Shown: positions 9,651-20,520, counted from the stretch's first letter. The stretch is 64,000 nucleotides of DNA from Odontocerum albicorne (GCA_949825065.1 OX463842.1:3729191-3793190), one strand, 5' to 3'. Made by a program: numbers and translations. Notes: generated by a model from the letters alone, not told the origin.

Positions 9651-11160
9651 CCACAAATATGAAAACCAAATTATTCTACACCTGTTCCTTGGCGGTGACG
9701 TCATTTATCTTGACGTGATATGTCAATGCAAATCTCTCAGCGCGCTTTTTTTCTAGGCTTGTCAGCCGGTTCTCGGCGCACTGTCTGGCAGCCAGGCACG
9801 TTGGTTCTTACACAGAAGTTCGTTTCCCAGCGTCCCGTAGGCAAAGGACAAGTTGTTTTTTTTCCATGAGCACCTTCGCTCTTTCTTTTTCTTTATTGAC
9901 TTGCGCTGTCGATGTAATTCTCAATGCGTTGACATTGAAATTCAATGTTACCACCTCACTCAGGCGTGAGTCTATTTTCGTTTCATGACTCAACGCCAAA
10001 GTAGTTGCTTGAGTATGCGATTACTGCCCCCATGGGTGATCCACCCCAGTGCGGTGTATGGTATGAGGTCACGTGACCATCTTCGCTCCTCTCCCGGACC
10101 TCTCGTGACACTATCAAGTGCACGTTGTCCTGTCCGATGAATATCATTGGTTCAACTTCCCGCATCCGCTCCAGACTGACTTCCGTAGATTCAATCAAAT
10201 TCATCATTGTGTATGCTATACTCTTGTTCTTTCCCATATATCTGGACCTTGACCAGTCATAACGCCTTGTCTACTGAGCACATCCAGTTTGCGCCGTGTA
10301 TTCGTAGGCTGCAAACGGGGCCCTCAGCTCTAATTTTGTCTGCTATCACTGCATCGATCAAGGTCACTAAAGCCTCTTCGTTCAGTAAAGGCTATACCTT
10401 ATTTTTTTCCTTTTGATCCCATCACAATGACTAATACCACCTTCATCAGCACCTGAGACTGGTACGAAGAGTAAGTGGGAGCAACCATAGTTCTCGAGGT
10501 TGGGCTGGCTCGAAATGGTTTGTAGTGTGGCACATGGTGTGGCGTTCTTCTGCAATTGCCGACACAGCATCTCTGTTTCCTACACTTAGAGTCTTGATGC
10601 GTGGATTCAAAGTAAAAAACAAAGTCCCAATGTCTTCACGCGCTCTCAGCGCTCATTCTCGCCCTTGCTCTGGTTAACTGAATATGCCGTAAGCGTGTGC
10701 TCTCTCTCGCATTGTGCACATTTTGTCTCGATCCTCGTCTCAGCAGACTGCAGCATCAAATTGCCATCACGTCGGGATCTCTGCAATCTCGAGAACAGCA
10801 GTGGTTACAGCCCTCCTCTGTAGGGGGAGCACTTTGCACACCTCCATCAGTCATGCAGCTAGTTCGTCATCGTATCTCTGTGCGGTTGTCCAATGCGAGA
10901 TCCGAAGTATAATACATAAATCGGATGCTCAAGGGTAACTTGATTTTCATTTCGGTGAGTAGTTGCGTCAACACCACATTTTTTCTTTCCAGGCCCTCCA
11001 CTGTAACGACTACGTTCCGTACCGTCATAGCATATTCAACAACGTCTCTTCAAGATGCGCTGCAGCCAAAGATTATCGGCCTCCACCAGCCCACATAGAA
11101 CTGATCGTACTATGCTTTGAACGTCGACCACTCGAGGGGATCTCCAGAAAAGACACAATA
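9650..11160 (-). mobile_element. BEL/Pao LTR retrotransposon relic (gag and protease region)
   Basis: On the minus strand, broken frames carry family-typical pieces in order. A gag-like FSGDPLEWSTFKA lies at about 11150, and MTVRNVVVTVEGLERKN then KIKLPLSIRF at about 11030-10930. A cysteine/histidine-containing stretch follows. The protease-like VTLIDAVIADKIRAEGP and LRIHGANWMC lie at about 10350-10270, then MIFIGQDNVHLIVSREVRE (10080-10150). RQCAENRLTSLEKKRAERF lies at about 9730-9790, resembling the polymerase N-terminal linker. Many stops and frameshifts are present. Reverse transcriptase, integrase and LTRs are not seen. Family knowledge: gag, aspartic protease and the GQDN region precede reverse transcriptase in BEL/Pao elements. 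Confidence 0.7.
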
Positions 11161-11334
11161 GCACTATTTAAAAAAAATGCGAAACTTAAAAATAATAATG
11201 CAGACAGCCATGTGTACAATTTTATTATTAGTTAAGATAAAGAGAAAGTTTTTTCGAGGGCGATGAAAAAAAATTATCTTTGAAAAGGGAACTGTGACAC
11301 AAAAAGTTAGGAAAACGCTGGACATGTATTGTTA

Positions 11335-11880
11335 GGTGTTAACATAAGTTGTGTCCGTTTTTTCCAGATTTAAAAATGAGCACCAAAAGTAAAACAAAAT
11401 GGTTAAGATTATACGTCATTCAAAATAAAATTTTCTGTTCTACATGATATTGTGTTTGCTTTTACGTTACATACATTATTTTATTTGATTACAAGCCTTC
11501 AAAATGGAATGTCAAGTAGACGAAAGTGAACATTTTCGGCACCTCTTTCTGTTCGCGTTCAATCGAGGGAATAAAACTGCCAAAGCTGCTCGCGATATTT
11601 GCGAAGTGTACGGTTAAGATGCTATGAATGAAAGGACAGCTCGTCGATGGTTTTTCCTTCAATAATGACGTCGAATTGCGGACATGGTTGGCCGAATTCC
11701 TCGAGTCAAGACTGGATGGTTTTTATCGTACAGGCATTGAAAAACTTGTAGAACGTTGGCAAAAAGTTGTAAATAATGAAGGAAAATACATTATTGACTA
11801 ATTTATTGTAATTTTTTTTTGTTGTGTTCTCTTGTTCTTTTCATTTGAAAAAAAAAACGGACATAACTTATGTTAACACC
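11335..11880 (+). mobile_element. mariner-like element, large internal deletion
   Basis: The left end GGTGTTAACATAAGTTGTGT and the right end ACATAACTTATGTTAACACC are inverted repeats. TA precedes the element at 11333-11334; the right flank is CA, probably mutated. From ATG 11504 the frame reads MECQVDESEHFRHLFLFAFN, typical of a mariner N-terminus, and breaks at a stop near 11616. The far end encodes FYRTGIEKLVERWQKVV, the usual C-terminus. The catalytic core is deleted. A second copy of the same family starts at 63671. Confidence 0.85.
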
Positions 11881-12449
11881 CAATATACGAGTAGTAAAAA
11901 AAAAGCTTTGAAAAATTATTCTAGCGCAGATTGGAAAGTGACCTCTCCTGATAAGATTAAATATATCACGTAGCTTTGTCATAAATAAATTTAATAAAAA
12001 TAAAAGAAAAATGTTGCGATGAGAAAGAATAAAACGATTTCCCATAGAAAATAGACATAAGAATAAACAGAAACACGGAGGAAGAGGTGGCGAGGGCAGA
12101 GCGCTAAATGTCTCCAATTTGTCATCGTTAAAGTAATAGCGACCCATCCTTTACTCTTCAAGGCATTTATTTAACGAGGGGCCGCATGGTGTCTGCCCGG
12201 CTCTGGTGGACAATACTTCTTCAAATACACCAAACAAAAACTAACGATGTTTAATTCACAACTTCTTTGTTTAATCAATTCATTTTTTTTAAATTTTATC
12301 AAAGGTTTCAGCTTTAACTTTGATGAATTCCATAATAGAAAATGTAAGAATTAATTGCTTTGTAATTCTACTAATTATAATTAGTGGAATAAAAAATTAT
12401 TTATTCAAAGAAATTTAAATTTTACTTAATTGGTTAAAATATGTGAAAG
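11881..12449. other. unassigned AT-rich stretch
   Basis: No gene recognised. It includes one TACGAGTA octamer (11886) and a GC-richer patch at 12175-12225. Confidence 0.45.
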
Positions 12450-12820
12450 TCTAGCAACTAGAGACTGCTGAAATGTGCATGCTAAGATGGTCAGCTGGTG
12501 TGTCCCTAAGAGACAAAATAAAAAGCTCACGCATTCGTGGAAGCCTAGGTGTTACAGACATCAACAGCACGATAGAGGAGAGGCGATTGAAATGGTATGG
12601 GCACGTTGGACGGCGGGGTTAAGGATATACGCTAAAGACATACACGGATCGGAAACAGCCAAATAGACACAGGATACCCGTGAAGAGCCTTCATAAGAAA
12701 GTGGAAGAGGGCATGACGAGACTCTGACTAACCTTAAGTGACTATCGAGGTGCAGTGAGATGGAGCAAGATAGGGCTAGTAGCTGACCCTAAAGATATGG
12801 AATAAGGCAAAGGAAAATAA
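12450..12820 (+). mobile_element. LINE fragment (post-reverse-transcriptase region)
   Basis: Sequence ACTGCTGAAATGTGCATGCT, then AAGATGGTCAGCTGGTGTGT is nearly identical to 45475-45520 within another LINE (ETAEMRMLRWSAGVSLR). It is followed by IRGSLGVTDINS and RRLKWYGHVG-type sequence. Frames are broken. Copies at 12450 and 45326 belong to the same family. Confidence 0.7.
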
Positions 12821-12829
12821 AAAGAAGGG

Positions 12830-13221
12830 TATTTGTAAGGGTAAAAGTTTTCAATACATAAAAGTGAAGTAATGTGAACTTGTCTCAAATATCGAACGTT
12901 TTTCTATTAACTATGTGTCATTTTTAACGTTGTATGAAATCAGAATACGGAAAACGTAACGTGATCGCCTGATGGCGTTGTGACGTCATAATACCCGTCA
13001 AATCACTCACTCGGCGGCAAACAGAAGTGTTCGTTATAAGGACGTTTTTTCAATAATACTTTCGATGAACTTGGTGATAGCGATTAATAAAAACATATTT
13101 ATTGGTCAATAAATCTATCTATCATGCCAAATGGTTTTTTTTTTAAGTACATCTTTTCATTGCATAACACCATATTTTCCACGTTACACTCATTTCATAC
13201 AAAAAATGTATCTTATTTTAT
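12830..13221. other. unassigned stretch
   Basis: No gene recognised; 12955-13030 is slightly richer in GC. Confidence 0.45.
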
Positions 13222-13485
13222 GTAGTTACATTAATTACATTAATTACATGTTACATTAATTACATGTTACATTAATTGCATGTTACATTAATTACATGTT
13301 ACATTACTTACATGTTACATTAATTACATGTTACATTAATTACATGTTACATTAATTATATGTTACATTAATTACATGTTACATTAATTACATGTTACAT
13401 TAATTAAATATTACATTAATTACATGTTACATTAATTACATGTTAATTAATTACATATTACATTAATTACATATTTCATTAATTA
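13222..13485. repeat. 16-bp tandem repeat, about 16 copies
   Basis: Unit ACATGTTACATTAATT, about 16 bp, with a few variants (ACTTACAT, ATATTACAT). Strongly AT-rich and partly palindromic. Confidence 0.9.
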
Positions 13486-13489
13486 ACTT

Positions 13490-14004
13490 GGGTACTACAC
13501 AGTGCTTATAATGTATTAATTTTAGTAAAAACAGCTCCTGTTAACGCAACCTTTTTCATGTACAAAATCATATGCGGTTCCATTTTGTTAGTGTTAGAAA
13601 AATAAATTAAAATCCTCATACGAATGTTTGTATTATTTTTTTTGTAAAATAATATTGATATAAGCCTATTGCTCTTAATCATTAAATTTTTCAAATACTA
13701 TTAACAATCAAGTTTAATCACAGTTGAACTGTCCCAGCCCCAATGCATAGGACATAACGATGCGTTGTCCGGCTTTTAACGTTTCTACTTTACTGCTTTA
13801 GCGATGTACTTTTTACGTTTCAGTTGTGATGTTTTTTTTTTATTTTTTTAACTGTTGCCGACAATAAACCAGCTTAGTTTATGGTTATGGAATCTCGATA
13901 CGCGTTTACGATCGGAGACACTTTATTACAATCAATTTCATTTGGCATTTGATAGTTTTCGGTTAGTGTATGCTCAAGTCTTAAAAATCATTGTATATCC
14001 ATTG
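13490..14004. other. unassigned stretch
   Basis: No gene or repeat recognised; the 62-codon minus frame at 13506-13694 lacks motifs. Confidence 0.45.
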
Positions 14005-14176
14005 ACGACCACCGTGGCTTAGTTGATAAGACTTTTTTCCAGGCTAGAAGTTACGGATTCGATTTGCGTTGAAACCCTTGTAGTACTGCAGTATGATTTT
14101 GACTTTAGGACTCGAACTTCTTTCATACTAGTTGGATGTGATTGTCAATTGGCAATCAATCCACCAGACTGTGATG
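14005..14176 (+). repeat. SINE family T, tRNA-like head
   Basis: TGGCTTAGTTG at 14015-14025 fits the RNA polymerase III A box. GGATTCGATT at about 14055-14064 is a near B box, about 40 bp downstream. Related heads are at 48110 (TGTTGATAAGACTTACCCGAG) and weakly at 53700. A mariner begins immediately to the right. Confidence 0.45.
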
Positions 14177-14178
14177 TA

Positions 14179-15089
14179 CGAGGGTCATCCAGAAAGTAAG
14201 GTTACAACATTTATGTAGGATCGAAAAATGCTTGTATTTCATTGAAATTCACAGGATACTTTACAAATATAATAAACTATTTTTCAACGTAATCGCCATC
14301 GAGGTGGAGACATTTCTGTAGTCGGAGCACCAGCTTTTGTATGCCAGTGTCATAGACCTCCGCCGCCAGCTCTATCAGCCACTTCTTCCCAGCTTCCTCG
14401 ACCTCCTGATCGTTGGAAAATTGTTGGGGTGTAGTGACACACCCACGTCTTATCCTACGTCACGATAGAGTCCAGAAAAGCTTCTCCCTCCTGAGCAAAA
14501 CGATTCAAAAATTCACGCGCGGCGGTCACGCGATTTTGACGGTGCTCCGGTGTGAGCATTCTGGTCACCCATCTCGCACACAACTTCTTGTGACCAAGTT
14601 TTTCCGACACAATATCACCAAGAAGACTTTGAAAAACGTCAGGAAATTCGTTGTGAAGGTCGTCAAGTGTCACACGGCGGTCATTTTGCACTTGTTCTTC
14701 AATTTTTTGCACAAATTCGTCAGAAATCACTGCCTTGCCTCATCGTGAGTATCAGTACAGCCTTCTCTGAACAACTTAACCCATTTCATGGCATGTTGTC
14801 GGCTCATCACATTACTACCATACACTTCCACGAGCTTCTGATGGATATTCACGGCGGTATTGTTCTGCAAAGTCAAAAAACTGATGACCGCGCGAGTCTC
14901 GTACGGACGAGATTTGGCGGGAGCGCGCGACGACCTCTCCATTGGAAGAATTTACTATGACTGAACAAAATGGCCGACAAACACGCGAGACCAAACAAAC
15001 TGACCGTTAAAATCCCCTCTACACGACAGGAACAAAAAATTTCCCCGGCCTCAGGAGCCCTTGTAACCTTAGTTTCTGGATGACCCTCG
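14179..15089 (-). mobile_element. mariner-like element, internal deletion
   Basis: Inverted ends: CGAGGGTCATCCAGAAAGTA on the left and the complementary TTTCTGGATGACCCTCG on the right. TA lies at 14177-14178 and 15090-15091. The transposase is on the minus strand. At 911 bp it is shorter than a complete mariner; the catalytic middle is missing. Confidence 0.9.
14455..14942 (-). pseudogene. mariner transposase N-terminal part, frameshifted
   Basis: Two minus-strand frames. 14942-14727 reads ETRAVISFLTLQNNTAVNIH, then EVYGSNVMSRQHAMKWVKLF, the first helix-turn-helix. A frameshift follows at about 14730. 14730-14455 reads VTLDDLHNEFPDVFQSLLGD, then EKLGHKKLCARWVTRMLTPE and FLDSIVT, the second helix-turn-helix, the CARWV linker and the run-up to the first catalytic Asp. 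The frame ends there. 14200-14440 carries only 3' coding remnants. It is inactive. Confidence 0.85.
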
Positions 15090-15091
15090 TA

Positions 15092-15324
15092 TATAATAGA
15101 AGTGTAATAGAATACAAGAGCGTGTGAAAAATATAACTATTTTGAATAAAAAAATACGTTTTGAAATCGTTCCAGCGCACACCCTCAAGGTGATTTAAAA
15201 AACATTACTATTTTCCGATAATATTTTTTGACATTTTTCTAAAGATGAAAAGCTGCAACTTCTTCAAAACATCAGCAATAATTTAAACTAACTCAACAAC
15301 TCCGAAAAACTATTAAAATTGACG
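15092..15324. other. short unassigned stretch before the Penelope-like element
   Basis: No feature recognised. Confidence 0.4.
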
Positions 15325-15336
15325 TATAATTTCATT

Positions 15337-15963
15337 ACGTTGTTTATAGTTAAGGCATTAACGTTGTGGGGGTTTAAAGACATTGTAATTTATTTTCATC
15401 AAACACTGTTTATTCCACTTTTTTGTAACGATATAACCCTACCGGTTTCAAGGCTTTCACCTCATCTTCAGGGGAGCACAAACAAGACTAAATTTTGTTC
15501 TAACTGGCACCGATATACACGCTTCAACTGTTGGGGGCTGAAGGGTGAGGGAGGCATGGGACAATTTCGGCGAAGAGCAGAGAGATTTTTGGGATAAATG
15601 GCTAATCATTGTCTCCGTGAAAACCATACTTTTACTATTGATGATGCCAAATTCTTACATATCAGTAGTAACGGAAATAAATTGGACAGATTAGAGGCCC
15701 TAGAAATTTCTAAGTCAGTACATCGATCCGAACATCTGGTGAACAGTTATATCCCAAAAATCTCTCCGCTTTTGGCCGAAATCATCCCATGCCTCCCTCA
15801 CCCCTCAGCCCCCAACCGTTGAAGCGTGTATATCGGTACCAGTTCGAACAGAATTTAGTATTGTTTGTACTCTCCTGAAGATGATGTGAAAGCCTTGAAA
15901 CCGGTAGGGTTATACCGTTACAAAAAAGTGGAATAAACAGTGTTTGATAAAAATAAATTGCAA
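15337..15963. mobile_element. Penelope-like element with inverted arms and 12-bp target duplication
   Basis: TATAATTTCATT occurs at 15325-15336 and again at 15964-15975 as a target-site duplication. Inside, a left arm (15339 to about 15596, minus orientation) and a right arm (about 15735-15963, plus) are inverted copies of the same tail. That tail contains CTGAAGATGA-GTGAAAGCC, TTGAAACCGGTAGGGTTATA and GTGGAATAAACAGTGTTTGA. Between the arms lies the end of the endonuclease frame (see 15598-15822). Related copies are at 17765/18435, 27293, 35540 and 50405. Inverted or LTR-like tails are known in Penelope-like elements. Confidence 0.75.
15598..15822 (+). pseudogene. Penelope-like C-terminal endonuclease region, fragment
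   Basis: 74-codon frame: MANHCLRENHTFTIDDAKFL, then HISSNGNKLDRLEALEI and EHLVNSYIPKISPLL. The H-x5-H-x-F, G-x-x-L-DRLE-x-EI and LVN elements match what I know of the distal GIY-YIG endonuclease of insect Penelope-like proteins. The proximal endonuclease and the reverse transcriptase are missing. A minus-strand homologue lies at 27408-27698. A LINE C-terminus is a less likely alternative. Confidence 0.6.
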
Positions 15964-16084
15964 TATAATTTCATTTATACCATATAATATGTTATTGTCA
16001 ATATTAAATTTCTTAAAGGAATTCTAGATGATATTCATTTTGTTGAAACATACGTACAGTGTATTATGTAGTATTATATTCTCA

Positions 16085-16290
16085 TTGTATTGTATTACAC
16101 TGTCCTTTTTAACAACACAATCAGTCGGATTTATTGCCATGTGGTAATTTCTTCCAGTCAACCAAAAAAATGTTAAGCAAACCTCGTGTAAAAAGTAGAC
16201 TGGGACCATTTAAAAAAATGAGTAACATATGGGAATCGAACACATTAAGCCTAGACTGGAAGATAGGCGTTTTTTCAACTACACCACGGA
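16085..16290 (-). repeat. SINE family G with polymerase III boxes
   Basis: On the minus strand TGGTGTAGTTG (complement of 16276-16286) fits the A box exactly, and GTTCGATTC (complement of 16233-16241) fits the B box, spaced about 45 bp apart. The body follows, with GGACTGGAAGAAATTACCAC, then ATGGCAATAAATCCGACTGA. This copy best shows that family G is tRNA-derived. Confidence 0.65.
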
Positions 16291-16344
16291 GATCATGCAT
16301 TTCATCTTACGAGTATGTAAGTGTTTTGGGTTTATAATCAAAAA

Positions 16345-16690
16345 CATACATGCATACATATCACCACGCCATTTTCCTGTCGGGACAAGAAGAAACGACA
16401 GAGCGCTGGACTTTCCTATCTCGACACAATTTCTTCGCCTCTTCTACATCCATACACCTTCGCATACAACGCCGACAATTTCTCTGGCTTTTGATGTTTC
16501 CTTCTTTCAAAATACCATTCACTTGATCTTATCATACTTTCCTTAGTCTTTCTCTACCACGCATATTTGCACTATACGAGTATATTTGTTTAGTAAGCCT
16601 TTCTACACTCATTCGTTCTACATATCCAAATTATCTCACAGTGCTGTTTTTCATTCCTCTTAGTAATAAATCGTCACTAATTTTTGTTTA
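16345..16690 (-). mobile_element. LINE 3' end
   Basis: Antisense copy of a LINE 3' coding end plus UTR. On the plus strand: ATCACCACGCCATTTTCCTG, CTTCTACATCCATACACCTT, CATTCGTTCTACATATCCAA, ATTATCTCACAGTGCTGTTT. The same order is seen at 34970, 39700, 49480 and 56340. It encodes the degraded W-GHV-R motif region on the minus strand. Confidence 0.65.
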
Positions 16691-17295
16691 AAGAACATAA
16701 GGAAATAACATCTAACCACATGTGTTAGAACTTCGATAAGCTATCCAATAGCTACATAAAGTTTTATTTAAAGCTATTATAATTACCTTGCCTTAAACGA
16801 ATCTTCAATAATAATGACCTGACCTGAGTGTATTGAACTAAAGTTTGTTGAACTAAAAGCTTGCCCCATCTCGGGGTCACTGCATCTTAGCTAAGTAATT
16901 TACGTTCATCTTAAGTTTGAAACTTCTCTGTTGGCATGAATACAGTAACTTATGTTAGAATATTTTGTAATTTCATTTATTTATACAACAATTATGTAAT
17001 TAATTAAAAATATATCATCATCATCAACCTATACATCCCATCAGGAAGACAAAGTTGTTGTAAAACGTCTCTATCCATGTCGGTACATAGTCCGGCACAC
17101 CAGGACCTTCAAACGTGGAATATGTAGAATTGATATTACCCGTGCACGCAGTATAGCAAACACCTGCGATAAATAACCTTATGTTCTTTGCATTCTCTAG
17201 AGAATTTTTACCCAAAGGCTGAATTACTAATGCAGAAGATAATATTCTCTCCGAGCTATAATGTTATACGTGTCCACATTATCAATTAAGACACG
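16691..17295. other. unassigned stretch
   Basis: No gene recognised. The GC content is slightly raised at 17035-17180, where a 63-codon minus frame (17024-17215) has no motif. Confidence 0.45.
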
Positions 17296-17299
17296 TTAA

Positions 17300-17544
17300 C
17301 ACGTTCACTGCATCGAACACGGCTCCCGTGTCCATACAAAATAACCTTGAATGTTGAGTGCACTCATAAACGTCTCCCGATAAGGATTCGTCGCCGGTTT
17401 CATGTGTTTTGAAGACACGAAGGAATACACTTGTATATGATGTTTCAATAGAAAGTAGAATTTGATTTTTAACAAAGTTATGGGTTTTCAAAAATTCGCG
17501 AATTTTCAGCATCTCTGTATGACATTTTATACGCAGTGAATGTG
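17300..17544. mobile_element. TTAA-flanked MITE, 245 bp
   Basis: TTAA at 17296-17299 and 17545-17548. Ends CACGTTCACTGC and GCAGTGAATGTG are 12-bp inverted repeats with one mismatch. A short palindrome, ACACGGCTCCCGTGT, lies about 20 bp inside the left end. No coding capacity. Likely piggyBac-type by its TTAA target. Confidence 0.7.
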
Positions 17545-17764
17545 TTAATGTGTGAAATTAATTAATGCGAAAATCATCCAAATTTTTCTGAAAAGTATTT
17601 GTTTAAATAGAAATATTAAAATAAACTTATCAATTAATGTCGTGCTATATTATTCGATTTGGTGTTTTTCTACAAACTTAGAACAAAATATCTTCCTAAA
17701 TAAAAATTATTTGGACAAAATACATTATAAGAACTGAGGAATCCAGAAAATGATTTTCATATAT

Positions 17765-18605
17765 TATTTATAGGTAAGGCATTAACCATTCCTTCCCTGT
17801 GATGTGTAACTAGTACACATTGCTTCTAAAAAATTTAATATCTCTATAAATATAATAAATACTGGGTTCAGATTGTAGGTATTTCTCCGTAATACGTTTA
17901 CGCATTGAATGAAAAAATAATATTAATAATAATTAGCACTTATCGGCCAGATCAGAGATATTTTGTGAAAATCGGGAATAAATTCACTAATACAATCAAA
18001 CGTGTGCCAGTGTGTGACGTAGGTATATTCATTCCAAAAACCGATATGGGAGAGGAAGCCACGCTATTCACGTCTCACTCTCACTCTATTTCGATACATG
18101 GGAACGCAAGAAATAGAATCTCAGTTTGCAGTTGTGTTTCTTCCTTCGAGGTATAACATACACAGTGTTAGTTCGTCTCAGGTCTCAGTCGCTCTAGTGC
18201 ATTGGTCTGAGGTGGTCTTTTTGCCCGTTTTGTGAACGTCGGCCGATGTTTTTATTCATGTTTCCAGCAATTAAATTTCAATTATTATCACTTTTGACTT
18301 CAAAATTAATTATTTAAGCGATTGGCTGTGAATATCCTTATTTTGCCGATTTTAAATCACTCATTTTTATACGTGTATTAAATGCACGTCACCGGAATGA
18401 GTGGATTTTTTTAGCACAGGAAAGGAAAGGTTAACAATGTGGCGGTTTAAAGATATTGTAATTTATTTAGTCAAACCCTGTTTACTTCACTTTATATAAC
18501 GGTATAACCCTACCGGTTTCAAGATTTTCACCTCATCATCATGGGTGCAACGTTATATAAAGTGGATTAAACAATGTTTGAATAAAATAAATTACAATAA
18601 CTTAT
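17765..18605. mobile_element. Penelope-like tail, split by a TTAA MITE
   Basis: GGTAAGGCATTAA at 17773-17785 and CAATGTGG-GGTTTAAAGA at 18435 onward are the two halves of the Penelope tail motif seen uninterrupted at 15352 and 27304 (TTAAGGCATTAACGTTGTGG). The right half, 18435-18605, also has inverted arms: CACTTTATATAACG at about 18489 against CGTTATATAAAGTG at about 18552, with a centre containing CCCTACCGGTTTCAAG. Confidence 0.75.
17786..18430 (+). mobile_element. piggyBac-like MITE (copy A), nested in Penelope-like tail
   Basis: Starts CCATTCCTTCCCTGTG and ends ACAGGAAAGGAAAGG, with TTAA at 17782-17785 and 18431-18434. Just inside the left end is ATGTGTAACTAGTACACAT, a palindrome with a 5-bp centre. 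The right end carries the CACCGGAATGAG block and a run of T. The interior has GTCTCACTCTCACTC and AATCTCAGTTTGC. No transposase. The host Penelope sequence shows the pre-insertion TTAA in other copies, so the duplication is directly demonstrable. Confidence 0.85.
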
Positions 18606-18841
18606 TTTCGATCGAATGCCAACATCACAAGGGCTTAGGAATGAATTCACGAATCAAATGACAAAACGTTTCAGGACATCTAAATTATTTAAATGGTTCG
18701 GAATGTGTGTCCCTGTGTTCGATTAAAGGTGATCCTGGAAGACCCTTTTTAAGTGCATGCAGAAAAGAAGAGAAATAAACATTTCTTCAACTGCGTTTAA
18801 ATTTCCCTGAAGATGTACATATATGGTCATATGATAGGAAA

Positions 18842-19240
18842 TTGTCAGCAACAAAAGGGTTCTCCAAAGTTGATAGAGAGTTGCTGACTACTATTAAAAT
18901 CCGAAAGGTGTCCTACTTGGGTCATGTACTTAGAGGAGCAAAGTACAAATTACTGCACCTGATCATCCAAGGCAAAATAGAAGGTCGAAGAGGTGTTGGC
19001 AGGAGGCAAATCTCCTGGCTCCGCAATATACGTGATTGGACTGGTATAAGGAGCGTCGGGGATCTCATTCGGGCTGCCGGGGACAAAGATGTCTACTCTC
19101 AGGTGATATTCAACGTTGGGGGGGACCTGACATGACACTGGGAAGAAATATAAATACGGAGGAGGCTTGTGTGTTTATTGCGATCACTTCATCCTGTCTT
19201 GCTACCCCAACAGGTAAACGACGTTATGAGATGATATACA
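18842..19240 (+). mobile_element. LINE post-reverse-transcriptase fragment and tail
   Basis: 97-codon frame with VSYLGHVLRGAKYKLLHLII, then EGRRGVGRRQISWLRNIRDW. This is the basic GRR-GRR-SWLRN stretch near the end of many insect endonuclease/reverse transcriptase LINE proteins. The 3' part has GCTACCCCAACAGGTAAACG, the common tail. It is 5' truncated with no reverse transcriptase core. Confidence 0.75.
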
Positions 19241-19254
19241 ATATTTAAAAAATA

Positions 19255-19654
19255 TTGAAAGGAATTGTTTTACATCAACTTATGACATTACTTAAAACTT
19301 ACGACCTCCGTTGTCTAGTTGACAGAACACTGTCTACCAAACAGGAGGTTGCAGATTTGATAACCATTTTCAAAATTGATTACAATTTGATATTATTTAA
19401 GGCTTATTCAAACATATTTATGATTGTTTCGAAGATATTTCCAAATGACAATAAATCCGTTTGGTAGTATTACATTAAGAAAGTGTAATATAATAAATTA
19501 TAAAAATCACAAAAATTTTTCTCCAGTTTACCGATTACTTTATTTTACAGTATTTAAAAGGGAGTACTAAAACAACATCACTAATTATCGCACCAAATGA
19601 TTTATTTTAATGCCCTTAAAACAAATTTAAAAAAAAAAGCAGATGCGTGAGACT
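19255..19654. other. unassigned AT-rich stretch
   Basis: No gene or repeat family recognised. Confidence 0.45.
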
Positions 19655-19734
19655 CTCGCGTGGTAGAAGTGAAACTTCTTAGCTCCTAGGAAAAGTTGAT
19701 TTTATGCATTGCTTTTTTTTCAATTTATTAACGA

Positions 19735-20520
19735 TTTTTGTTTCAGGATTAGGAAACGGTTATGTGGAATTTAATTCAAGAAAATCTCTCTTAATTAAAC
19801 AAAATATTATATATTTTTTATTATTTTTAATAATAAATAATAACAGTTTTAATAATTAATAATAATTTTAATAATAATTCAATATACAAATAATACTTAA
19901 TTTATATTTTTAATGTTAAATATATTCATATTTATATGTCATTATTAATTATTAAATTAATTACTTTTAAATAATTATTTAATTATTATTATATTATTTT
20001 CATAATATTAAAAATAATATATTACTAATAATATTATTATATTATATGTTTAATTAATTATATTATAATTAATAATAATATAATTATTAATATTTTAAAA
20101 ATATATGTATATATATTATTACATTTATGTATTAAATATAAGTTATATATTAAATAAATATTAAAATAAACATTAAATAAAATAAAATAATTTAATATGA
20201 AGTAAAATCAATAAATGTTAAATATATTAATATATAAATAATACATTGCAATTTTTTTTTTCTAAATAAATAATAATTTTAATAATAATGTAATACACTT
20301 AATAATATTAAAATAATATTTATTACTATAAATAATAAATTATTATCATTTTAAAATAATCAATAATAATTTTTTAATAAATAAAATATTTAATAATAAT
20401 AAATAGTAATTTAATAATGATAATATAACACACCGTTTCACTTTTCGTGACGTTCAGGCCAATTTGCCCTTCCGTGCCAATAGAAGCTTCACTTCAAAAA
20501 GTTACCTTTAATAACTAAAT
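19735..20520. repeat. dispersed repeat with A/T-only core, copy 1
   Basis: Conserved left flank GATTAGGAAACGGTTATGTG, then GAATTTAATTCAAGAAAATC. The core, about 19800-20425, is almost purely A and T with TAA/TTA periodicity. The conserved right flank is CCGTTTCACTTTTCGTGACG, then TTCAGGCCAATTTGCC and AGAAGCTTCACTTC. Flanks match 46462-47165 closely while the cores differ. A GAAGTGAAACTTC element at 19665-19680 may be the opposite terminal motif. Confidence 0.8.

Noticed and set aside
15873..15935. Hammerhead ribozyme in the main Penelope-like tail (CTGAAGA, GAAAC, GTT or GTC present)
   Set aside because: Stem I cannot form: bases before CTGAAGA do not pair with those after the cleavage triplet in any copy.
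19800..20425. Replication origin or mitochondrial control region (A/T-only DNA)
   Set aside because: A second copy with the same flanks occurs at 46462 among nuclear repeats; it is a dispersed repeat.
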